Translations under genes and position numbers: made by a program
Notes under the pieces: model-generated
Databases searched by the model: none
Told to the model about the DNA's origin: nothing
What the model saw: the letters and a program-made list of their open reading frames with translations, nothing else
Part shown: positions 9,980-20,947 of the stretch, one piece after another
Layout: each line of letters opens with the position of its first letter
How positions within the stretch are numbered: position 1 is the stretch's first letter
Assembly (NCBI RefSeq): GCF_020906515.1
Contig: NC_085850.1
Span: 4,278,001-4,342,000 of the forward strand
Origin: Vanrija pseudolonga
Taxonomy: Eukaryota; Basidiomycota; Tremellomycetes; Trichosporonales; Trichosporonaceae
Reading direction: 5' to 3'
DNA length: 64,000 nucleotides

Positions 9980-11337
9980 ATGGCCACCCAAGCGGTGCTA
10001 ACCCCCCTCCTCGCCCTCCCCTCCCTCCTCAGCCCGGCAGCGCCAGAGCTGGTCATCGCCCTCCTCGCCCTCGCCACCCTCGCCCTCGCGCGGCGTCTCG
10101 ACCCGCCGTACTGCCTACTCGCGCTGTACCCGACCCTCCTCGGCTCCCTGCTGGCACTGTGCATCTCCGCGCCGTCCGAGTCCGCAGTGCTCATCACCCT
10201 TCCTCGCAGACTGCGTGCCCTCGCGCGTGTCTTCCTCCTCCTGTGGATCCGGGACGAGGTGACCTCTGGTCGGCCGCGCGTACCCGTTGCGCTGATTTAC
10301 GGGTGTGGTGATTTGATGATTGCACTGCTCGGCCTGCTGGCCCCTTCTGTAAGTCGCCACGTCTGTGCGTCCTTTGGTGTCTCACTCGCTCACTCACTCT
10401 TTGCAGGACTATACCATCCCCGACCGACTCGCCACCCGCATCGTCGCAATGTCAACCTGACACTTGAGCTCCTCCACGCCCCTTCAACCGCCCTCCCCAC
10501 CACCCGCGCCATGGCCCACGTCGTGGCGCACGCCGCCGCCCGCATCGCCTTCTTCGCCGACGTCTTCTCGGAGATCTGGCTCTCAGGCCTGTGGACAGCC
10601 ACCGCGGCCGAGCTTCTCTCCCCCACTACCCCAAAGCTGCTCCACTGCGCAGCCTATGGCGTCGACTACATGCTACTGCGCTGGACCGCAGTCACCCTCT
10701 GGGCGGATACAGCCGGCGCATCCTTGCATTCCTCGACCCCCCGCCGCCGCGCCATTGGCGAGACATTCACGCCGTCATCCCACTCCGGCCATACGACCCA
10801 GACGACCCCGGCTTCCGCTTGCCCCCGCGCAGGGCGACATACCGCGTCATATGGCTCGTCCCAGCTCTGACTTTGTGTGCCTGGGCGCGTGGGTCAGGCA
10901 TGGCCACGCGCATGGTAAGTGCTCCCAACGCACGGCAGCGCTGATGCCTGCCGCAGACCCCACTCATGGCCGTGTGGTTCACCCTCGAAGGCGGCGATCT
11001 CGCCGCTGTGCCCGAGCTGCTCATCGTTATCGCCGTGCTGGGAGTCATGACCCTCTTTCCTCGCATCCAAGCGCGGTCCAACCTCGCCCCCGTGGCCGTC
11101 GTCATCGCACTCATCACGTCCCTTCGCCCCTTGGTGCCCGTCTCGCTGCTCAAGCCAGCCCATATCACTCGCGCGTGTAACAAGACTTGGGCCGTGCTCG
11201 TATACCTCACCGCTCGCTACGACCCTTTCCCGGACAGGATAGCGGCTGACCGCGTCCTCATCACCCTCCTTCCCCTCATTGCATTGTTATTTTTTGGTAC
11301 AGATGACGGACGCCGCATGCATCGGATCGAGATCTGA
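9980..11337 (+). CDS. Multi-pass membrane protein of unknown function (gene model uncertain)
   Basis: The ATG at 9980 follows a pyrimidine-rich leader and opens a very hydrophobic protein (MATQAVLTPLLALPSLLSPA) with several predicted TM segments. Exon 1 ends at 10348 with a GTAAGT donor. The last intron (10915-10956) and last exon (10957-11337, ending HRIEI) are clear. The middle is not: reading from 10469 keeps one frame, but the stretch GYSRRILAFLDPP onward uses another, and I see no proper intron to connect them. Either an unusual intron or a frame break lies around 10650-10710. The exon after 10406 also meets an early stop unless the acceptor near 10468 is used. No family was recognised. 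Confidence 0.45.
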
Positions 11338-11563
11338 CGCTGACGATGGGGTGTTGTGTTGGTGCGCATTTCCCGTGACGTCACTCATTGTTTACACAGG
11401 GCCGCGACTTTGACCGACGCAGCATCGACGACCCAATACATAAGATACATGAACCCGAAAGAGCGGCGATATGCTGGGACGTGTGATCCAGCTGGCAGAC
11501 AAGGCTGCACTAGGGAAACGTGACGCTGCCTCCTGCAACATCCCTCCTCCAACCTCTCTCCTG

Positions 11564-13066
11564 CTACTCCTTCTCGCCGGTAACCACCTCGGCCACCTCG
11601 GCCTTGTCAAAACCCCCGTCAAACCCAATCTCCTTGAGCAGTGTCTTCCACTGACCATTGACGAGGGGCCACGAGAAGCCAGCTCCAGGCCAAGGCGTGA
11701 CCGGCAGGCCCTCAAACACAAACTCGCAGTGAGATCCGCCCTCAATCTGGGCGTGCGGGTCAGCACTCGGCAAGGCAGGGCCTTTATCGCCAACTCACGA
11801 GCAGGAAGTGCGGGTCAAGGCCCGACGCCGTCATGGCGTCCGTCAATGCGATGTTCTCGTCGCGCAGCTGCTCGTCCGATCCGACGTTGATGTAGAACTT
11901 GACGCCGGCCTTGGCGAGACGCGAGAAGGTCGCGTGCGGCGGCGTGATGAGCGCGGGCGAGATGTACGGGCTGTTGAGGTACGACGAGTAGTGGCGCGCG
12001 TAGGAGGGCGCAATGACGGGCGTGGTGCTCTGCAGCCAGTCCTGGGGGTTTGTTAGCCGCGGCTACTAGGAGGGGCCGTGACGTGCTTACATTGGTCCAG
12101 TTGGTCGAAACGGAGGGGAACGAGGCGGTCACATCGGCCCATGGCTAGGCGTTAGCTCGCGTCATGCACAGCCACTCACCGAACACGCGAACACACCCGC
12201 CGGCAGGCCCCAGTTGGTCCAGCCCGTCTCCATCAGCTCGTCGAGGTATCCCGTGAGCTGGATGATGGCGTGCGCGCCTGCCGAGTTACCATTGAGCACA
12301 ATGTTCTGCGCGTGTCAGCTACCCTGTCATGGGGCTCCCAGCTCACTCTTGGCTCGAAGCCCAGGTCCTCGACGAGGAACTGCCATCCCGCGAGGAAGTC
12401 GTACAGCGGGCCGGGGAACGCGCTGGCGTTGTCGAGACACTTGCGGTAGTTGGGCGCGAACACGCGCAGCTTGGACTCGTTGCACCAGTCCCACGCGAGG
12501 CTCCACTGGAGCGGGTGGCCAGTCTGGTATCCGCCCCCGACGACGTAGTAGATGATCTTTTCGTCCTTGCCCGCCTCGCGCCAGATATGTTTCGGCGACG
12601 TCCCGGCGGCCGTCTTCGGCGCGACCATGAACGCCGTCACGGGTTCCGGGCGCACCTTATTCCCGGCGATCTGGACAATCGGCAGGCGGGGGACCGAGTC
12701 GGCGATCGGCGGGATAGTCTTGACGCTCGCGTTTGCGCGGTCGCCGTACAGCTTGAGCATCGCAGGCGTGATCTTGCCGTGGTCCGGGTCGGGCGCATAC
12801 ACGGCCCCGAGGCCAAGCGAGCCGGTGAGATAGCGCGCCAAGCCGGAGATGACGAAGCGCTTGTAGCCGAAGGTTGGCCGCTTGAAGATGTACAGGATAG
12901 AATTGTATGCCAGGTTCAGCGGGATGCCGAGCAGGAACATGGGCGGCCAGCACACGAGCCGCAGGATGCTCCGGACCAAAGGGCGCGGCTCGTACGGCGG
13001 CTGCGGGATCCACCGCGCCGTGCCCTGCGGTCTTGGTGCCCAGCGGGGCTCGCCAGGCTTGACCAT
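11564..13066 (-). CDS. Alpha/beta hydrolase (esterase/lipase-like)
   Basis: Five exons (12347-13066, 12180-12305, 12091-12144, 11799-12041, 11564-11746), each closing in phase, give 441 residues. The N terminus has a hydrophobic stretch (LVCWPPMFLLGIPLNLAYN) that could anchor it to a membrane. The oxyanion region reads YYVVGGGYQTGHP where HSL-type esterases have HGGG. The nucleophile elbow is GNSAG. A candidate acid lies in GSDEQLRDEN and the catalytic His in GGSHCEF. This fits a fungal steryl-ester/acetyl-hydrolase-like lipase. The substrate is unknown. The gene lies on the strand opposite to its neighbours. Confidence 0.8.
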
Positions 13067-13587
13067 GGGTGAGTGGTTGGGATGGATGGGGTCGTTTGAT
13101 GAGTAAGTGGGCGATGGGTCAAACAGAGGATTGTTGTCGGCGAGATGTGGACATTCCTCGATCGCGCCGCCCGCCCGAGGTGGAGGTGGGTGAGGGGTTA
13201 TCGGGTGCGCCGGCGCGTCGCGTGGCCCGGCGATGCGGCTGCATCACGTCTGTTGCTCGTCACTATTGCCTTCAAACTGCAGCTATGCATGCTCTTACCT
13301 CGCTCAGTCTCGCCAAGTCTTGCTCTTCTCAAACTTTTGACGACCTCGTGCCTCAGAGCACGGAGTAACCCAATAACAGTGGTATGATAATCGTGCTGAC
13401 AACCCCCGCTGGCTGGCTGGCTGGCGGTTCAAGCCGGCTATCAAGATCCGACCTGCGTAACTGACAAGACAGACTTTGGATCCACAACATCGTCCACGAC
13501 AACAGCAACAACACTCGAAGCATTAACGCGACTCCTACTACAGCGACAGCGGCATTCCCGACCCACTCCCAATCCCAGCCCACCGTC
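13067..13587. other. Divergent promoter region
   Basis: About 0.5 kb between two divergently transcribed hydrolase genes, which may share regulation. I see no gene in it. Confidence 0.5.
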
Positions 13588-14964
13588 ATGGCCACCGTCA
13601 AGGGCACAAAGCCCAAACACTCTGTCGGGCCAGAGCACGTCATGAACTTTCCCATTCTGGATCTCGGGTATCCGGCCCAGAGTAGGAGGACGGTGTCGAT
13701 TGTGGATACAGATGTGCACGTGTACGGGCTAGAGGAGATTCAAGGGAGCAAGCTGCCCATTGGGATAATAGTGAGTAGGTGCAGGGGGGAGAGGAGCCAG
13801 TGGAGGGGTGGGTGCCAGATGAGGGGAGGCGGAGCCGGGTGGAGGGGTGGGTGGGTAGGCCATTTCTCGCGCGCAGCGCGTAGGGGTTGGTGGGCGGGTG
13901 ACCTCTAGCTCGCGCAGCAGGGTGGGTGGGTGGGCCACATCTCTCCGAGCTTTGCTCGAGGGAGGGTGGGTGGGCGAGATGAGTAACCAGCCTGCAGAGA
14001 CGGTGGACGAAGGGAGGCCTGGCGAGCAGCCTGCATATCAGCTCATGCTCACACCACACCTCAGATCCTATCCCATGGCCGCTGCAACTCGGCCAAGAAC
14101 ATGCACGCGATGGCATCAGGCCTCCTGGGCGAGCTGCACCGGTTCGAGCGCGAGTCGGCCGCAGACAAGAAGTACCCGCGGCGCAAGGTCCGCGACTACG
14201 TCGTCGCGACCATTGACGGGAGAAACCACGGCCAGCGGACAAAGTATCGCGAGCGCAACTTGAGCTACGATGTCAACCCGCTCCACCTGTGCGTTGTATG
14301 CTTCCTGGAGCTATCGCTGATTCCCGCAGGATGGACATGGCGTCCACGATCGAAGGCGGCGTGCACGACCACCGACTCCTGCTCGACTTCTTGCCGGCGT
14401 ACCTCTTCCCCCGGGACGAGAGCGTCGTGGACGAGTTCATGACCGTCGGGGTGTCGATGGGCGGTGCGTGGTGGCGGTTGCAGCCGGGCTGACAACGACA
14501 GGACACACCGTCTGGCGACTCCTCCGGGAAGGTGAGTTAGAACCGCGGCGCCGTCGCTGACACTGCCAGAACCCCGCGTGCGCATCGCCGTCCCCATCAT
14601 CTCCATGTCGCCCGAAGCACTTGGGCCCAACCTCGTCTTCCGTGCCAGTCAGTACGGCTTGGACGACCCAGTCTACACTGCCCAAGTACGGCGATACCTC
14701 GAAACGCCGTCCACGCCCGGCGTGTACAAGGGCAAGAAGATCCTGTCCATCCACGGCGGCAAGGACGACCTCCTCCCGCTTGACAAGTCGCAGCCCTACC
14801 TTGACAAGGTGATCCGCGAAAACCAGGCCAACGAGGTCATGATCTGGGTCGACCCCGAGGCGGGGCACAAGATCAGCCCCGAGATGGTCACCAAGTCGGC
14901 GTGGTGGCTGTGGAAGTGGGGCTTTAGCAAGCCCGTGAAGAGTGTGACGTGGGCAAAGTTGTAG
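13588..14964 (+). CDS. Alpha/beta hydrolase (serine hydrolase, 321 aa)
   Basis: Five exons (13588-13770, 14065-14288, 14330-14463, 14502-14531, 14570-14964) close exactly to 321 residues. The core contains ILSHGRCNSAKNM as the oxyanion strand, GVSMGGHTVW as the nucleophile elbow (GxSxGG), HGGKDDLLP with the likely acid, and DPEAGHKI with the likely catalytic His. This suggests a soluble esterase or peptidase-like hydrolase with no signal peptide. The first intron is long (294 nt) and made of GGTGGGTG-rich repeats, unlike the roughly 40-nt introns elsewhere in the gene. It is divergent from the other hydrolase at 11.6-13.1 kb but not closely similar to it. Confidence 0.82.
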
Positions 14965-15029
14965 AAAGTAAGCGCATCCCGCGGTCTGCCGCTAACTAGT
15001 ACAGTACATGCATACAGTCTACCCACCCC

Positions 15030-16883
15030 CTACTCCACCTTCTGCCACTCGGTCTCGAGGAACGCGACCTCCTCCTTACCTCCGCTGACGAACGGCGGGC
15101 CCATCTGCTGCTCGTAGCCGGCGGCGGTGGCGCCATATGGCGTCTGGTGCCATCCGAGCGAGCCGCCGCCATACTGACCGCTCGCATGGGTCGGCAGCGT
15201 GCCGTTGGCCAGCGTCAGGCCCTGCATCAGGCCATACTGGTTGCTCATACGCCCCGCGACCATGCGCGCGCGCTGCTGCCGCTGCGCGTTGGCGATGATC
15301 ATCTCGATGCGCGGTATTGTCGCCCAGTACACCTGTGCGCGTGATGCCGAGTATCCGAGCAGGCTGGCGACATCGCCCGAGATGCACGCGTTTGTCCATG
15401 CCTCGCGCATCGTGTCAGAGTAGAGCGAGCAGATTGCCCGCTCGGTCCGGTGGAAGCCGCACAGCGGGACGAGGCTCGCCAGTGCTGTGCCGCTCGCAAA
15501 GCTCACCCAGCAGTCGGGGCAGATGAGGAGCTCTGGCCAGCCGTACCACGTTGCGTTTTCGAGCGCCTTGCGGCGCGGGCACAACGGTAGCGTGGAGAGC
15601 ACGCGCGCATGTTCCGCCAGCGGGGCCCACACACCTGTGGCCAGCGCCTCGAGGAGCAGCGTCGTCCAGTGGTCGACCCGCTGCGCGCCATCGCTGAGGT
15701 CGCATGCGCGGCTCTGGCCGGGACTCCGGGGCGAGAAGTACCGCCCCAGGCCCATGACCTCCACGACGGCGTGGTGCGCGGCACACAGGTCCATGTCTGC
15801 GCCTGCCAAGCCATACCACTCATCGACGTGCAGTGTAGCGTCGCATGGTCGCGCGAGGGATATCCGCTCGGCCGCGCGCCACCAGTCGGCGAACTCGCCG
15901 TGCTGGACGGCAAAGGTCCACGCGGCGCGCGTCGCGCCGTGGAAGTCGCACGACCAGTTCTGTCCGGCCGCAGAGGGGTACGGGACGAATTCGGCCCCGT
16001 AGCGCGTGTACGCGACGTGGTCGGCATGGCAGCCCTCGCAGAGGACCAGCCCGTGGATGGCCTGCTTGGTAGTGTACCATTTCGTGCCGTGCGAGGGCAC
16101 GCTCGCGCCGGTGCATGCCCGCGGCAGCAGCAGGCGGCGCGATGCAGAGTCGAGGAACTCGGTCCATCCGTCCACTGTTTCCGAGAGGGTGATAAACGCG
16201 CGCTGGATGGCGGGGAGGGCGAACGCGCAGCTGCCGGCCTTGGGCGTCGGGGCAAAGTTGGACGCGAAGGGCGACGCGAGGACCACGTCCTGGTAGCATG
16301 CCTCGCATGCCGCGAGCCCAGGGGCAGAGGGCACGTGGTACCCGCTCTCCGTGGACGCGGCGGTACATTTCCCGATCGCATGTCGGCGGGCGACAAACTC
16401 GGTCAGCACGGAGGGCGAGGAGCGCGCCGCGGCGGCGAGGAGCGCCTTGAGCCGGGGCGTCGTGAATGCGCAGCTGCCCTTTGTTTGCAGCTGAACAAAG
16501 CTGGCGGCGAGCGAGCTGCCGCTGACCCGGGTCGCATGGCAGTGCGTGCAGAGGAGTAAGGGTGTCCCGGAGAGCTGGTACCAGCTCGTCGTCGACACTG
16601 TGGACGTGCAGAATGCCAGCGTGGGGTTCGGTGCGCCGGCATCCCGCACGGCAGGGACGCCCGTCGGCGCGTCCGAGAGCAGCGGGCGCGGGATGGGTGC
16701 CGCGGGCGGCGGTGGCGCCATCGACGTCGACGCAGGCGGCGAGTACACTGGAGACGCGTGCGCACTCGTAAAGGGCGAGTAGTACGGCGGCGAGGTGGGC
16801 GGGGTGAAGAACGGCGCGGTGGTCGTATCTGGGCGGGGCGGGATGGGCGGGGGAGCTGGGCTCGTTGCCCAGAAGCTGTCCAT
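15030..16883 (-). CDS. Five-module Cys-rich fungal protein of unknown function
   Basis: A single exon of 617 residues from the ATG at 16883, which has an excellent context (ACCACCATGG). An upstream ATG at 16940 is also in frame. A Pro/Ser/Thr-rich N-terminal third precedes five degenerate modules of about 85 residues. Each has an opening Cys, a WY or similar pair, a central C-x2-[CH] (for example LLLCTHCHA, LAACEACYQ, LVLCEGCHA, LLICPDCWV) and a later Cys before an amphipathic helix. This modular layout occurs in a widespread, uncharacterised group of fungal proteins. Metal binding is plausible but inferred. No signal peptide or TM segment is seen. Confidence 0.75.
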   Translation of the reverse strand: MDSFWATSPAPPPIPPRPDTTTAPFFTPPTSPPYYSPFTSAHASPVYSPPASTSMAPPPPAAPIPRPLLSDAPTGVPAVRDAGAPNPTLAFCTSTVSTTSWYQLSGTPLLLCTHCHATRVSGSSLAASFVQLQTKGSCAFTTPRLKALLAAAARSSPSVLTEFVARRHAIGKCTAASTESGYHVPSAPGLAACEACYQDVVLASPFASNFAPTPKAGSCAFALPAIQRAFITLSETVDGWTEFLDSASRRLLLPRACTGASVPSHGTKWYTTKQAIHGLVLCEGCHADHVAYTRYGAEFVPYPSAAGQNWSCDFHGATRAAWTFAVQHGEFADWWRAAERISLARPCDATLHVDEWYGLAGADMDLCAAHHAVVEVMGLGRYFSPRSPGQSRACDLSDGAQRVDHWTTLLLEALATGVWAPLAEHARVLSTLPLCPRRKALENATWYGWPELLICPDCWVSFASGTALASLVPLCGFHRTERAICSLYSDTMREAWTNACISGDVASLLGYSASRAQVYWATIPRIEMIIANAQRQQRARMVAGRMSNQYGLMQGLTLANGTLPTHASGQYGGGSLGWHQTPYGATAAGYEQQMGPPFVSGGKEEVAFLETEWQKVE

Positions 16884-18152
16884 GGTGGTGGATGGAGACG
16901 AGACAAGCTGCTGAGCGAGCAAAAAAGAAGCGTGCAGCATGAAGACCGCACGGCGTCTTGCTCGCTCGCTCGTCGGAGCATAGCATCCTGCTCCTGCTTG
17001 GTTTGTTTCGCTCGCTTGATCCCTCGGGTTGGCCGGGCCGAAATTGCCACGAGCCGTTTATCAGACAAGGAATCGTCGCGCGTGATTGGGTAAGCCACCT
17101 CGATCGGGCCAGTCGGGCGACGCGGGGGGGTCGCCCTGGCTGGCAAGCTGGCGGCGGGTGGTCGCCGGAGACGAAACGACAACGCCGTATGGTTCACGTG
17201 CTTTTCGGCCCCTGCCCTGTGGGCGGTGAGTCGCGGGGCGGTGATGCGGCGCGGTGGTGCGGCGAGGTGCAGTGAGCGAGCCGACAGGATCCGCCAATGG
17301 ATGGATGGATGCTGCTCTTCGCAACGCCGACCGCGACTGACTTACAGGCGTCGCGTGCGCGCGCCCATACGACACTCTATTTCTGAGGCGCCCATCCTTA
17401 CCCTGAAGGACGCCGCGCACGGCACGCCGCGACCAAAGCTCGCTCCAGACACGTCCCAGCGCGCGCGGGTTTGCGACGGCCTCGTGGGCTCGGACCTCTG
17501 CCTTGTCTCGGCAACAAGTTTGAGGTCGTCAAAACTGGAAGCCGGCCCCAGCGAAAGAGTGCCGTTGCCCCCGTGCACGAGGCTGCCGGCCGTCATTAGT
17601 CCCTCACCCCTCCTAAGCATACGCTGCACGTGTCCGGGACGGGATGACGGGGACTTGAGCTCGAACCCGGAGCAAAGTAACATTCGCTCACAGTCAAAGT
17701 GGTTGCGCCGAGCTGGTAGCCATGGCGAGGAGTGACGCAGAGGCAGGTCGCAGAAACACGGCAGCTACCCTTCTTAAATCTGCTTCGCCTTGTACGGGCC
17801 GCAGGTGAGGAAGGGTCATTCCGCTACCATCCACTTCTCGAACGGCTTAATGGGGTGCGTGAGGTCGATCGCCTAGTATCGCCCAGTCTAGCCACGCTTT
17901 ACCCCCACCGACATGGACGGCGTGATGTGATTCTGGGCCCCGGGGCCAGTGCATAACGGCGGTCTGTCAACAGCGGCCGATACACCACCAAACAAAGCGA
18001 TACGGAGAGCTCGGACACCTCGGGGGCTATGTATACTTATTCCTCCCTCCTGCGCTTGTGCAAGGGCCTCGAGCTCGCCCACGAGTATGAAAGCTTGAGT
18101 TTGCTGTGCTGTGGACGCCGAAAGTCTTCTCCTCCCTCTCAAGTTCGGCAGC
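16884..18152. other. Intergenic region upstream of the paralog array
   Basis: About 1.3 kb with no defensible gene. The part around 17220-17540 is recognisably similar to the spacer before paralog C (about 20215-20560), for example GTGAGTCGCGGGG and CTATTTCTGA. It therefore looks like the 5' flank of the duplicated unit. Confidence 0.5.
18007..18093 (+). promoter_or_regulatory. Promoter of paralog B: GAGCTCGGAC element and TATGAAAG box
   Basis: GAGCTCGGAC at 18007-18016 is the core of the element before A and D. TATGAAAG at 18086-18093 lies 67 bases before the ATG, the position held by TATAAAAG in A. Confidence 0.55.
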
Positions 18153-19993
18153 ATGATTCGGTGGATCGCTACGGCCTGCCTGGCGTCCACGGTCGTGTCG
18201 GCGGCTGGGAGCTACAGCCCATCACTCCTCTCTACACTTACCATCTGGAGCTACCTCCCCGGTATCACCTATAACGGGCCCTGGAAGATGATATATCCGG
18301 CGCCACCTGCTGAGAGTGCGAGTGCTACCCCAGGAAGCCTCGGGTCCGGTGACTGGTCAGCCTATCAAGTCAATTCGACTGATGGCGCTTCATTCTCAGT
18401 ACCCTTCTACGGCTACGGCATCTGGGATGTGGTCATGGCTCTCACCCCCTTCGACCAGAAGCAGCAAACTGTCAACCTGACAGTGTCACTTGATGCCACT
18501 ACCTGGTCAGTTCAGACAAATGCGACCCCCGTTGCAAGCATCTCTTTCTGGAAGAGCACACCGCCTGTCGGGCCTCTTTGGCCACCCATCAATTTGGGTC
18601 CATTGGCAATGACCACCACGGCATCTTGTCACATTCTCAATGTCACCGTCCCCAGCAATGTGACCGCCACCTTCTGGTTGGCCCATGCATCGTACGGGAT
18701 TCAGACCGATGCGTACGTTCCCTGGAGCAGCAAGTGTTCTGACCAGTGTCACTAGTCAAGGCAACATACCTCCTCCCATTCGATCGGCAGGATTAGCACT
18801 TCAAAGCAAGATCAACCCGGCGTTCTCTCGTTCTGGCGATTGGAGTTATGTACACATGTTTGGCTGTGAGCTTATTCCACGAAACGTGGTGTTGACCGAA
18901 CCCGGCATGTAGCGCCAGCAAACTTCCAGATCGTCGAGGGGATGAGAGGGACACCTGGAAGCCATTGCACCATTCCTCTGCCAGCCAACACTACCTACCT
19001 CACCGTGAATGGTACCATGGGGTACGGGCAAGGCACTGTGAACGTCAGCTTTTCGACCCCTCCCCCAGTTGAAGGCCTTCCGGCGACTTTCGCGACCAAT
19101 TCCTATTTCAACTACTCGACTGATCTGTACGAGACGCCACTGGACCCAACGCTCCTATACAACCTCACAATGGCCATCAGTGGAGAGGGATCGGCTGTCC
19201 TCGAGGCAGTGACCCTGTACTCTTCCCTCACGTTAGTCGACTCTACATTCCACTGACGTGGAAGAGACCCACACTGGGCGGCCGATTTTGGTGTCCCACC
19301 AGGTAATGTACCCCCCAACTCGACCACGGGTAATGCATCCCCAACTCAACCAACACTCCGACGAACAATTCGAATAACAACAACTCGCCCAATGCGAACC
19401 CGGGACATGCGGGATCCGGAGCGAACGTCGCTGCTATCGCGGGGGGTGTTGTGAGTAGCACAGGGCCTAGACGGTGGGCTGATCACTCAGGTCGGCGGTG
19501 TGGCAGCACTGGTGGCGGTGCTCGCCGTGGTGATCTTCTTTGTCCGCAAGAACTTCGTCATTATCCGGAAATCGACGTAATTGTTATGTTTGAGGAGGAT
19601 GCTGAAATTCGCAGTCAAACCGCTCAGATAAGCCCAAGCAGAGCCATTGAGGATCCAGCAGTCGAGCCCTTCACTTCTGACCGTTTGAGCTCGATCCTAC
19701 CCGTCGAGACGGATAGCACCGCTGAGTACAGTAGCAAGCGCCTCACCTCATCTAGGCCAACTTCACCTCCATTCAGCAGCCCCACCACCACCTCCGCCTC
19801 ACTGGGTCCTTCCACTCGCGCTTCCAACAGCAACCACGCCCAGGACGGGGGTGCTGTGGGCGCCCACGTCCTGCAGCCACCGATCTATGACCCCGGCTGG
19901 CGTGGCGTGAACTCCGCCCCGAGTCAAACCGCCACCGATGTGGGGTCGGCTCGTGGAGCCTCCATCCGTGGAGAGCATAGGAGGAGCGAGTGA
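18153..19993 (+). pseudogene. Paralog B: PPxY-tailed membrane glycoprotein, one frame break in the stalk exon
   Basis: Six exons align one-to-one with A (18153-18712, 18756-18865, 18913-19231, 19265-19450, 19491-19576, 19615-19993). Exons 2 and 3 are again exactly 110 and 319 nt. The signal peptide is MIRWIATACLASTVVSA. The ectodomain has PFYGYGI, CTIPLPANTT and LDPTLLYNLT. The TM exon reads VAALVAVLAVVIFFVRK and the tail has VEPF, SILPVETDS and PPIYDPGWRG. Exon 4 is 186 nt, one short of what the phases need. Its frame changes within the Asn/Thr-rich stalk near 19337-19341, at a run of four C, so the normal frame ends before the TM segment. It could be a real recent lesion or a homopolymer sequencing error. 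Confidence 0.65.
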
Positions 19994-20947
19994 GAGCTTC
20001 GTTTCTCACTTGACCACTTCAATCAGCCGAACAGTCGGGTGGAAGCAAACTCGCCAAACCGCCGTCTGCAAACCACCTACAGATATATTACTCGCCTTAT
20101 CAGGCCTCTTCCCGTTCATGCTACTTCCATCTTATCTCACTTTATGCACCTGTCGGACGATGTGGGTGGTACGCGGCCGCCCTGGGTCATTGATCGTCCT
20201 TCGGTCCTGTGGGTGGTGAGTCGCGGGGCCAGGTGCGGTACCCGGCGTCACATGTCAATGTTGATGCTCTTCACGAGGCCGACCGCCAACGACTTCGACT
20301 TTAGGCCTCCAGTGTGCTGGCTTCTGCAACGCGCCCATCCGCTCTGCCTTCTATTTCTGACCTGTCTGCTCCGACCCTGCAGGACACGGGGTACCCCACC
20401 CTCGCCGGGTCATTCAGTGGTGTTGGCGTGCGCAGAAGGGGCTCGCTCCAGGTACATAGGTCCGAACGCGAGGCGTGGGAGGTGAGGCATGACACGCCCG
20501 TTCGCATTGGTGTTACAGCCTCCCGGCCCTCTGTCTTGTCTTGGCATCAAGGTTAAGCCGTCAAAGCTGCAAGGCTCGAGACACCCGGTACATCCTGGGT
20601 GCGAGGATCGCTCACGGCCACGAAATTTGCGCGGCCGGGATGCGCGGATACGGAGCTCGACCTGCAGACCAAAGGCCATGCTCGTGCACAGGCACTGTGC
20701 AAAGGTCATGGGCCGGCTGTCGCACCGGGGGGTGGTGCTCAACCTCGATCTGCGGACATCGTGACGGTTGGCGATCCGCGCAAGCCACCAACCACCAAGG
20801 GAGACGGGTTCGCCAAGAACGCTCGGGCTCCTCGGTGTCTGGGTGTGCTTCTTGCTCCTGAGCATGAGCCTCCACTCACGCAGGAATGTTATGCTCGACG
20901 TAAATTGAATCTTGACACTACCTCATTGCTTTCAATCCCAACACAAC
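19994..20947. other. Spacer between paralogs B and C
   Basis: About 0.95 kb without a gene. It is partly similar to the region upstream of B (see 16884-18152), consistent with duplication of gene plus flank. Confidence 0.5.

Noticed and set aside
17226-17735. Plus-strand frame of 169 codons before paralog B
   Set aside because: The same DNA is partly similar to the spacer before paralog C without conserving any reading frame, so it is flank and not a gene.
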